A program made the translations under genes and the position numbers. This document shows positions 21,101-30,800 of a stretch of 35,810 nucleotides of DNA, one piece after another; the stretch's first letter is position 1; the number at the start of each line of letters is the position of its first letter. The notes below the pieces were generated by a model. That model made no database searches. It saw only the letters and a program-made list of their open reading frames with translations, and had not been told where the DNA came from. The DNA is from Pelargonium nanum (lineage: Eukaryota > Streptophyta > Magnoliopsida > Geraniales > Geraniaceae): NCBI GenBank assembly GCA_036897485.1, contig JAYMTF010000466.1:1-35810 (forward strand), read 5' to 3'.

Positions 21101-22616
21101 CCTGCCACCGACATAAAAGCAGCACTAATGAGCATCACTGATTTACAAGCATGCAACTAACATATTCAGATGTTAAAAATAAGGAATCATGTTTCAAATG
21201 AACCTCCAACTATACATGCATATCATATATTATCTCCCAACTACTTTTTAAATCACCATTGATCCTTGCACCATTCTTTTTAATGACCTAGTGTCCCAAA
21301 GTCTGTATTTAGGTAAAAATTTACCTATAATTTAAATTCCATTTAATCTCATACATTATATGTGCATTGACTGCACTCAATTATTAGAGGTTAAGGCATG
21401 TGCAAAATATGAGACGAAACGGATACTTGAATTAAAATGTTTTGGGGCATGGGCGATGAGATTGAGTAGTATAAGAACCAATGGTGGTTTAAAAAATAGT
21501 TGGAGGATTAGGTATGATATGTGTATATAGTCATAGGACCATTTATAACTTTTAACACTAAAAAAAAAGAGCTTTGAGCACAACACTGAAATACTCACAT
21601 CTTCATCAAAGTCGCTATCAAACACATCTGCAACTTCTGGCTCTGCTTCGTAGTTAACATCATCAGCTTCCTAAGAAAGCCAAAAATGGAACTCATAAGA
21701 AGTGATAATGCATGTAATCCGAGACCAAAAGTAGTTTGACACAAAGAAATATAAGTAAATTAGTCCTAAGCCATAACATTCTTGAGCTTTATCAAACAAC
21801 CAGCTAGTTCTAGTGTTGCCTAAGAAAACCAAAACTCATGAAAACCGATAACACAAAATCTGAGACCAACAGTAGCTTGACACAAAGGAATATAAGTGAA
21901 TTAGTTCTAAGCCGTAACATTCCTGAGCTTTATCAGAGAACCAGCTAGTTCTAGTGTTGCCTAAGAAAGCCAAAAACGAAACTCATGAGAAGTGATGATA
22001 AATATAATCTGAGACCAACAGTGGTTTGACGTGACGGAATTTAAGTAAATTAGTCCTAAGCCGTAACATTTTTAGCTTTATCAATGAACCAGCAACTTCT
22101 AGTGTTACATAAGAAAGCCAAAAATGGAACTCATGCAAAGTGATAACACATAAAATCCAAGACTAACAGTAGCTTGACACAAAGGAATATCCGTAAATTA
22201 GCTCTAAGCCTTAACAATCGTGAGCTTAATCAAACAACCAGCTAAATCTAGTATTGCCTAAGAAGACAAAAATGGAACTCAAGAGAGACACAAAGTAACA
22301 TGGAACCAGCTAGCTCTAGCATTGTTTCCAACTCTCGTGCTTAAACTGGAAGTATAGGGTCATGTGATTCTCAGTAACAATCACAATTACCTCTTTCAGA
22401 GCCTCCTGGTTCCAAAACAACTCATCTTCTTCTAGCTCCTCGTCAAGCAACTTCGTCATCCTGAGAAATCATCCATGCAGCAAAAAAAAATGAAAAAAAA
22501 AACACAAATCTGCAACATATTCACAATAAATTTACATGATTTTACCTCTTTCCTCTCGTAGCTCGGGAGGTGCGATCCAGAAAAACAGGCGCATCTTCTT
22601 CTCTAGAGGTCTCCAT
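18107..22616 (-). CDS. SWC2: SWC2 / YL1, H2A.Z-binding subunit of the SWR1 complex
   Basis: Eleven coding exons join in frame to 358 residues: 22616-22546, 22460-22391, 21670-21599, 21101-21058, 20978-20723, 19918-19843, 19728-19609, 19470-19402, 19287-19245, 18470-18405 and 18296-18107. The N-terminus carries the YL1 histone-binding block (VFLDRTSRATRGKRMTKLL, then DELFWNQEAL), followed by an acidic stretch and a basic KKKQKKK segment. RKSTRTSVIVRQAERDAIRA and LRNLERVLAREEEVKKRAIV follow. The YL1_C domain (about residues 255-290) reads PEKAVCAVTGVPAKY and RDPKTGLPYAT. The protein is nuclear and helps the SWR1 complex deposit H2A.Z; in Arabidopsis this affects flowering and temperature responses. 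Intron 7 has a GC donor. Intron 8 (114 bases) has no in-frame stop. Intron 2 holds a splice-acceptor-bearing repeat array. Confidence 0.95.
18901..19085 (+). mobile_element. SINE-like element with tandemly repeated tail
   Basis: TTGGCTCAGCTGTAAGG resembles a pol III A box and GGTCTCGAGGTCC a B box about 30 bases on. The tail follows as two tandem units (18948-19020 and 19021-19085), each starting GTGAGAAAAA and ending GAACTCTAGG, with several differences. It sits in SWC2 intron 9 on the opposite strand to the gene. Confidence 0.5.
21671..22325 (-). repeat. About 147-bp tandem array in SWC2 intron 2
   Basis: Units begin with CCTAAGAAAGCCAAAA or a variant at about 21670, 21820, 21960, 22107 and 22257, giving spacings of about 150, 140, 147 and 150 bases. 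Shared landmarks are GAGACCAACAGTAG, TTGACACAAAGGAATA, TAAATTAGTCCTAAGCC and CAACCAGCTAGTTCTAG. The last unit is partial. On the minus strand each unit starts with a copy of the real 3' splice site of exon 3 (GGCTTTCTTAG|G). Confidence 0.9.
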
Positions 22617-22621
22617 TTTTC

Positions 22622-22860
22622 CTGAGGAAGAAATCAAAATTATCGCAACAGCTTCGCTGTTTTCGATAAAAAAAACACTAGCACAGCAGATTGTTCGTAT
22701 AGCTAGGGTTTCGAGAAGTACCTGAAATTTATTATCTCCAATTTGCAGATTCTGGATCGATTTTCGCTGTGACCGACTCGCGCCTCTCAGTCTCTTGACT
22801 GTTTGAGTTCAGTTATGAGTTCTAGAAAGATCGTTTGGAGGGAAGATGAAGAAGAAGCCA
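22622..22860 (-). other. SWC2 5' UTR exon and 100-base leader intron
   Basis: On the minus strand, AAATTTCAG|GTACTTC (22722/22721) and TTCCTCAG|GAAAAATGG (22622/22621) bound a 100-base intron just upstream of the start codon. The intron contains a telo-box-like CGAAACCCTAGCT (22701-22713). The upstream leader exon runs from 22722 to perhaps 22860. The junctions are good matches to consensus, but the start of transcription was not located. Confidence 0.6.
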
Positions 22861-22869
22861 ATGAAGAAG

Positions 22870-23609
22870 ACGATGGCTCTGTCGGGTTCGGGTCGGTTTA
22901 TCTTTATCCACGCATGAACTTGAACTGACCCGTATTTTATTTAACTATTCAAGTTTTGAGTCGAATTTTTTATTATTGAGTTGAAGAAACTTATTTCTAA
23001 CTCGACTCGATAAAGAAGAGAGTGTGGGTCGGGTAGCGTCGAATGTTTTACACATACAATGTACGGATTTATCTATGTAGCTCGAACGCGTAATGTGGGT
23101 CAAATTTTGGGCTTTACACGCTGAATTCAAATTGTCCGCTGCTCTATTATTGGTAAACTATGACCGACAATTTGGCCTTGAATTGCATACACTCAAACCC
23201 AACACATGTTAATGCGAGTTAGGGTTGCACTAACTAGATACAATCAATTTTCGGGTTAATATACGCAAATTTGAGCATTTTGTACAAAACACATGAAACC
23301 TAACGAGAAATTTGCTTCTTTTAACGAATCGGTTAGAGTCAAGGCATTTCAACTCAAAACTCAAACAACTCGAATTGTCAATTCTATTGTAACTAAAAAC
23401 ACTACAAAACATATTCACTACCATAACACAAACTGAATATAATATGAATATGAACATAAAATTACTACAAAGATGTAGCATTATCTTCCTCAACTTCCCT
23501 AACAATATAAGAAGAAAAATTATATATCATACAAACGGAATGGACAACAACGAACAAACCCTAGATATCGCGACAGCGTTTACTATCATCATCACTTCGG
23601 TTTCTGTCT
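22870..23609. other. Intergenic region between SWC2 and the zinc-ribbon gene
   Basis: Words such as GGGTTCGGGTCGG, GTGTGGGTCGGGTAGCG and CAAATTGTCCGCTGCTCTA (the last near 23130-23147) resemble the ends of the hAT-like elements in this window and suggest a broken copy. The last 100 bases are probably 3' UTR of the zinc-ribbon gene. No coding region was found. Confidence 0.4.
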
Positions 23610-26600
23610 TCATTTCTCTTCGAACTCAACGTCGATGATCTCGGGATCGGATTTCCTAGAAGATTTGTTTCCACCGCCTCTTGAAAAGAAGTCGTTCTTT
23701 GATTGCGGTTGCCACACTATGTTTCCACAGCCACTGCAACGGATCATTTGGCTCTTGTTTCCGACAAACTGCCTCTTGCAAGCTGGGCAAGCCCCCTGCC
23801 CAAGCACAGTACAAAAAGAGATGTTTCGGTTATCTATTAGCGAAAAAAGAGAGAAACGATAGGACCGACGTAGTCCAGGACATTTAAGGCAGTTAGAAGA
23901 AAGGCTACAATAAAGTACAACCTACATAAACGTTTACTCCTCGTCACAAAATGAGTGTTCGGTTTCCTTTTAAGGTTAGTTATTTATGCATGAAATACCA
24001 ACAATGTCCCTATGATAAAACAGTTGGAAACTCTTGAATTTGTTACAACAAAAGCATATGGGGGTATAACAGGAAAATTCAATCCTTAACTTATCCTTAA
24101 TTTTTAGAAAGAGATGTTTCGGTTATCTATTAATGACAGAGAGATGTGAAAGAGACCTACGTATTTAAAGATATTCAAGGGGTTTACAAGAAAGGACACA
24201 AAGCAAAGAGGAATTTTGATCTAAGTCATTTCCTGAACAATGTCGGAGTCGCGTACCAAAATTGATTGGGATCCTCCACTCCTATTCTCGTCCTCCACTT
24301 AATCTATCTCATGCAATATTTGTATTCAAGCCAATTGTTATCCTATTCTTTCTCAATATTTTTATCCATGTTAACTTAGGTCTACTCCTACCCTATTTAG
24401 TTTCTTCCAACTGAATTCTCCCATCTTTCCTCACAGGATCACAAGTCTCTCTACGCTTCACAATAGCGCTGGCAATTTGGTCCCTAAACCGCGGCACCGA
24501 AGCCCAAACAACGCTTTTGAGGGTTCAGATCGCACAACATGAAACTGATCAATTTTCGGATCAGGATGGGAAAACTTGCTCTAGACCCAGACATTTTGTA
24601 CTTAAAACCTGAGACATAATCTGAAACCGACAATTTGGGTTCGGGTTAGGCCTTTTAAACCCGAGTTGCTAGCTCTACTCTACATGTCCATCTGATTTTA
24701 AACAATTTTGCTGCATCTTTTATCTTCAATTTACACTACCACAGCTTTTCCTCAATTAGTGCCGGTCTAATTTTAACCTTTCTAGTGTTACCACACAACT
24801 ACCTCAGCATTCTCATCTCTGTTATCCCAGAAAATATATGCCGAAGAAACAGAAGTTTAGGAGTTATTTAAAACTTCAACAGAATAAACTTGATTTTTTT
24901 GGTATCATATAGAGTTAAGTTAGCAATTCCATACTTGCAAAAAATCTAGGCAATTGCAAGAACAAACTTATGACTCTATCACTCAGACCATTGCAAAGGT
25001 AATTCGAGGAGTTAAAAAGAAAGTATCCACCGTGAAATTATACCTTTATTACAAGATTATTCGCAAGAGTGCCGATGAGAAGAGGGCCAGCAATGGGAAG
25101 CACCCAAACAGTAAATATTAAGACCCGAAACAGCCATCCAGAAAATGCAAACCAGAGGAAGAATACTGCCTGCAATAAAAGAAAAACAAATGAATGAAAA
25201 CTATCCACAGCAAGAACAAATTCACACAAAAACAGCAAGAGAGAGAGAGAGATCAATATATATTTCAGCTCATACAGGATTCAAACAACGATTTCCCCTA
25301 ACTCGACAATTTATCTCGTCATCGACAGAAAAATCATAATTGATAATATTAAGTGCTAAGTGAAGAGCTATACACGATTCAAGGCACATGATGTCCCAGA
25401 CATAATCATGATAACAGGCAATTTAAATACGGCTGAAGGGTGAAAGAACATATTATTTTAGTGATAGTGTGATACTTACCGTAGCACTTCTTCCTAATGG
25501 AGAATCCAGAAAATCACTGAACTGCTTCCTGTACTGCAATAATACGAAGGAAACCATCAAGTGATCAAAACATCATACACAAATAAGATACAGTCCCATA
25601 CTAACTTATTTCCTAAAAACAAAAACACAGAACAATGTTGGTAAATGAATCGTTTTTATCAAATTATATTTTTTAAAAACACCTACAATACATAAGGACA
25701 AAATTACATCAATGGCATATCCCTTGTTCTTATGTTTCTTTGCACCACAATTACAAAAAACATCAGCAACTTGCCATCTTGTTATCAATTTCATTACAAT
25801 TGGAGTATAATCTCACTGTCCATACATCAAATTCCTTACATTTTCTAAAGAATAACACTATACTGACTTCAGTTGAAGATAATAGCAGCTATTTTCATCT
25901 CTACTAACTGCTTCAAAACCTCAATTTTCAGGAAATGCCGAAATTATACCAATTTCACTACAATCGGAATATAATCTCATTTTACATCCCTCAGATTTCA
26001 ACAATTGCTAGTTTGCTACCATTGAATCTTACGTTTCACAAAAGGATAACTCTATATCGACTTCACTTGAAGATCATAGCAGCTATTTTCAGCTCTGCAG
26101 CTGCTTCACTACCTCAATTTTCAGAAGAAGAAAAAACTCACAGTTCATGCCTAAAAAAATTCTAACCATTTTTAGCAATTTCTAACAATGAAGCTTATGT
26201 TTTATAGAGGAAAACACTAGAATGACTTCAATTGAAGATCATAGCAGCTATTTTCAGCCCTAGGAGCTCCTTCAGAGCCTAAATTTTCAGAAAATTAAGA
26301 AATTGAAAAAACAACCGTTAATGCATACACATATACAGAGATATAGACAGAGAACAAACCCTAGGTAAATTCCTCTCAAAATCCATGCTAAACGACCTCC
26401 ACCGAGCTTTAATCTCGAACTCCCGATCGATCTCCCGCGCCCGCTCCATCGCGGTGCTCGCGGCGGAGCTCACGCGGCGAGAAACAGAATACCGGCGGTC
26501 GATTCGCTCGGCGGTCTTCTTGGCCTCAAAGAGGAGCTGCTCGAAGCCGTCGTTCGCCGAACGCCAGGCGTCGCGCCAGGCCTCGCCGGAGGCCATGCGC

Positions 26601-26731
26601 TTCGCGAAGCCGTCGAAGTCGCTGCGCTGGAAGGCCCGCACCGGTGCCACGTGTCGGAACGGGATTGGGCGGCGGAGGGAGGGTCTGGTGGCGCCGCGGG
26701 GCCGCCATGAGAGAGTGGTTGCTGTGGCCAT
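23610..26731 (-). CDS. Plastid-type membrane protein with C-terminal zinc ribbon, function unknown
   Basis: Four exons (26731-26360, 25533-25480, 25169-25044, 23795-23610) join in frame to 245 residues. The ATG at 26731 begins MATATTLSWRPRGATR, an Arg/Ser/Thr-rich start typical of a chloroplast transit peptide. Residues 45-125 are charged and probably helical (DGFAKRMASGEAWRDAWRSA, DREFEIKARW). Residues 143-183 form two adjacent hydrophobic segments, AVFFLWFAFSGWLF and VWVLPIAGPLLIGTLANNL. Four cysteines (CPAC 187-190, CSGC 204-207) make a zinc ribbon facing one side of the membrane. The tail is acidic (EIIDVEFEEK). I recognise the layout as a conserved plant protein but cannot give it a name or function. 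Exon 1 is markedly richer in GC than its surroundings. Plastid location is an inference from the N-terminus. Confidence 0.85.
23817..24210. repeat. Diverged direct duplication in intron 3 of the zinc-ribbon gene
   Basis: The 23-base stretch starting AGAGATGTTTCGG and ending TATCTATTA is identical at 23817-23839 and 24110-24132. The following 80-90 bases are recognisably related (GACC-ACGTA, then AAGAAAGG, then ACAAAGC/ACAATAAAG). The unit spacing is 293 bases. It begins about 20 bases inside the intron's acceptor end. Confidence 0.65.
24464..24677. mobile_element. hAT-like non-autonomous element, 214 bp, in intron 3 of the zinc-ribbon gene
   Basis: The left end is TAGCGCTGGCAATTTGGTCC. The right end, reverse-complemented, is TAGAGCTAGCAACTCGGG. 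Both fit the terminal consensus TAGAGCTGGCAATTTGGG. The eight flanking bases on each side (CTTCACAA and CTCTACAT) agree at only five of eight positions, so the target duplication is decayed or the boundary is slightly off. Confidence 0.6.
25780..26300. repeat. Three-copy tandem repeat in intron 1 of the zinc-ribbon gene
   Basis: The core GACTTCANTTGAAGATNATAG followed by CAGCTATTTTCA starts near 25865, 26058 and 26222, and each copy continues to CTTCA...CCTNAATTTTCAG. The spacings of about 193 and 164 bases differ because of indels. TTCAATTGAAG inside the core is a near-palindrome. Confidence 0.8.
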
Positions 26732-27836
26732 CAACACCACACAGAGCCGATGGTTTGTGTCCACAGTGTCGATTCCAGAGAGGTCTATGAAGGTATTGAT
26801 ATTTACATTTCTGGACCGCGGGAGTTTGTATATTAGGTTTTTGACCCCAATTGTTTTTTCTTTTTGCGGAATTGGAAATTAACTTGCCATTTTTAATTTT
26901 AAGAATGTTAATTACCCCCAATTTTGTACAAATTTTCTTTACAAGACATATTGTATACTTAGACGTATTATAAATTGGGCGAATCTTTGTTTTGTACAAT
27001 ATTTGAGACATGAACGTCACTTTTCTTAGTTTTTTTTGCCTAACGGAGGGAAACTTCAGGAAAAGACCCCAAATTTTGTAACACCCTTAAACTGGATTGG
27101 TTTAGGGTTTAGAATAGAACAGGCTCGTGCACTTTCCGACCCCACACCCCACAGTTGTTGTAGCGCTACATTTTAGAAGTTTAACAAAAAAGTTTTTAGG
27201 ACTGAGCAAGATTTAGTCGTCGTTTTGAATTAAAGGCGACAATCCAAATTTTGGGTGCAATTTTTTTAAAGTTTGGAATGAGAATGCCTAACCCAACCTC
27301 GACAGTAAAGAGGTTGTTTGGTTTGCTTTAGATTGCAAATCGGGTCGGAACCAAATTTTGCATGTCGATTTTGTGGGGCCGCACAAGTTTACCCGACTTG
27401 ACACAAAAATTGGTCAAACTATCTTATACAACCCAAATTTCTAAAAATGTAGATCAAATCAGACAAATTCACATCCCCTCCGTTTCAAATGAACCCGAAC
27501 ACTGCTTGGAGCTGCAAGATCGGCTTTAAATTAGATCTTTCCAACTAAATTCCGAAAAATACGACTCAAAATCCAAATTGTCAACTCTCTCAGTAAACCA
27601 TGAAGACACAAACACATGAAAAATGGACAACAAAAAAGGGCTTCATTGCTCTACATTTCATGTAGAAAAATGTTTTACACTAAGCAAAAAAAAACATATA
27701 AAAGCTACATATTCCTCTGGCAATGCTTTCTAGGAAAAACACTGCAACATTATTGAGACCCACAACTCCTCAAAATTACCAAAACAACAAAACAAAGATT
27801 GATCCTAAGAGCATATCTCAAAATGCAAGGGCAACC
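26732..27836. other. Intergenic region between the zinc-ribbon and MEB-like genes
   Basis: The zinc-ribbon promoter should lie just above 26732. Around 27300-27570, AAATCGGGTCGGAACCAAAT and CCCGACTTGACAC look like decayed element DNA. The last 200 bases are probably the MEB-like 3' UTR, since that gene's stop is at 27839-27837. No further gene was found. Confidence 0.4.
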
Positions 27837-30800
27837 CTAATACTCTCCCCATCCCCGTTGGCCCAAGCTCGGTTCTTGGAACGTCAAGTTCGAAGAACTC
27901 GAAGCAAAACTCGATTCGGTGATTCCCAAATAATTCAAGAGCTTATCGAGCAACACTCCCGCCAAGTACGAAGCACCGGAGGCCATAACCCCTATGGTAA
28001 CATAGTATGAAACAGTCTTGAAGTAGGTTTTCGGAGGTCTTTGGACGTGCCCTTTCCCCGTGGCTAGCAATGTGATGCATAGAAGCGAAGAGGCTGCGAC
28101 TACAGCAAGCTTGAGGTCCCGATCATCACTCTTGCGGAACGAGAAGCCGTAGATGATTGGAGGGAGGGCGCCGAAAATGAGGAATGAGAGAACTACGATA
28201 ACTGCGTGGAGTTTGAACTTTTCTCTCCTCCCAAGCAGCTCTTGGTACCGGTCTTGTGTCTCGTTGGTTTCAGTTGAAGTGACTAGAGAACGATCGTTTC
28301 TCAGTTCTCTTAGCTGCGAAAGTTAAGTGTGAGTACGCATTGTGATTGTATTGAGAACGGGATGCATGGGAATGGAATGAGTACTTACGTGATGAGCTAT
28401 GATGAAAAGTCCGCCTATCAGATTCGCCAATGCTAAAACCATAATATTCACTGCAATAGAGCAAATGGAACATCAATGCCCGAATGTGAAATGCAACGAA
28501 GTCAAGTTGAGAACGGGTTTAATGGATATACGAAAAAAGAAAGTTAAAGAACATCGACAATACTAATTCTAGAAATAGAAGGCAATAAAAGTCACACGTG
28601 AACATGAAATTAAGGTATTGTGTTCGGTAAAAAAGTGAGGGTCGGTCTTGACACAACAGTAGAGTTGCCTTGTGACCTCTAGGTAGAGATGGCAAATCGA
28701 GTTACGGGGTAAAAAAAAGGGCCTAACCTGAACCCAAGTGTGGGTCCATGCAGGTTGGGTTGTAGTTTTTACATAGAAAATGTGTGGATTAGAGCAGGTT
28801 ACCACAACCTGACCAGCACATTTTCCCATGGCAAACCAAACCCAACCCAAAATCTAATAGACTATTTTAAGCAATCCTAACCTGCAAAAATGTGGGTCGG
28901 ATTTTGGGTACCCGTAGTTTCAGGTCCAAATTGCCAAGTCACGGGTGCAAAGCAGAAAAACAATATTTGCAGAAGCAAGACCTGCCTCATATCCCACAAT
29001 ATCAGGAGCCTCGTGCACTAGGCCGCTCGTTTCTTGAGTGGTGAGCGCATATTTGAAACTAATTGTGTAATGTAAGTAAAAATTCATATCAAATAAGCAT
29101 TGGTTTGTAATTAACCACTTACATGTGGCAGCACCGGCACCAGCTGCAGAGGACACAATACCAACACTCGTGATCGATTCAATCAAACCACCATATACAA
29201 TGCTTTTCAAAATGTCCCATCCGCGACGTTCGCCTACTTGAGGTAGTAATGGTTCACCCAAATCTACGTGAGTCTCGGTTTGCAGCGAAGGCTCTTCTCT
29301 TGGGACAACAATATCTTGTGCTTGCGTAGGAGCCGCTGGTTCAGGCGCTGTCTCAGTTGATATAGGGCTAAGGTTAAACCCTGCATTATATACAAGCAGA
29401 TTTCAAAACAACACGCTAACATCGCCAACAACTAATAGTTACAAATTTTGGTGCTCGGAGATATTGCATGATAATCTACTTACAAACTAACAAGAAAAAA
29501 AAAAGAAAAAAAAACGTTGGTCATATAGAGATGCAATAGAATACTTAATATAGAGGTTGAGTGTGCTTTTTCATTAAAGCCTAAAGGACCGTGAAAAAAT
29601 ATGAAGGAAAAAAAAACTCGAAAAGAATGTTTCCTAAATTGTGGTTCGTAGCTTAAACTTATGGTTGAATGTCCAATATTAACTTTATATTTTAACACAC
29701 ACCCTCACGTGCAAGCTCATTATCGCCGACTCGCACTTGTAACCTCAAGGCCTAAATGGATCTAATACCAAAACTGAAAGTTGAACTTGAAGGTCTAATA
29801 TTTGACTTTATACTCTAACACACTCCTTCATGAGCCAGCTCATATTGCTTTGCACGTGTGCATGCATAGGTCGACTTGACTAAATGACTCCAAAACCACG
29901 TAGACGACAAACTCGACTAAAAGCTTAAGCTAACAATCAAAGACTCGGTATTAACTTTATACTCTTAACAACAACCAAATCTTGCTCATACCTGTGTTTT
30001 TCTGATCCACTGCATCAAGCAACTTCTCCGGCACATACACTATTGCACTTTCGGGTAGGTTATGTTCTTGAATTACAGAATTGGAAATATCCTTTCCCAC
30101 TTTCTGGAATTCATTCGCACCGTCAACTCCTTTACTATAAATCGGTTGAGCAACTGCAGATACATAATTAACCGTTGAAGCAATACCGTTTTGACCAGGC
30201 AGTATATTGTACTTCACTGCAATATCAGTTACATGGTCAACTTTTATATCAGATTTTCCGTTCATTAAGGTCTCTCCATTTGAATGAGCGAAACCGTTCA
30301 CTCCATCTTGAAGAGCCTCGATAGCTTTTGCAGGTTGTCTGGTGACATCAAGAGTACTAATAGCAAGTGGCGTTGCCGGAGGCTCAGTTACGCGGCTGGT
30401 TAAGGTTTCATCAGTTGGGCGTGATGAGTTGTTCTGGGTAACAGTATCTGCTTCTGTACGGTTTTCTGCAGTAACACATAGACGAATAATGTTTAACTAA
30501 TGAAACACAGAGAAATATGCTTCAGCTTCACATATAATTCAACGAATGACAGTAGAAGTTCAAAGAAACGAATGGGGAAAATGGTCCAACATACGTAAAA
30601 TTTTGGACAATTTTCAGATAAATGGTTTGTACTTTGCCTCAAAATCACATAATCATGTACTTTGCCTCTAAAATGACACTCATATCGAAACAGAATTAGT
30701 ATGTCAATTAGATTTAACACAATATACCTCCACTCTCATCACATGATTGGCACATGACCCAACTTTTTTTATAATGCCTAAAATACCCTTTTGACTAATA

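Noticed and set aside
26385..26882. 165-codon open frame on the plus strand
   Set aside because: It is antisense to the GC-rich first exon of the zinc-ribbon gene. High GC removes stop codons on all frames, and the translation shows no domain.
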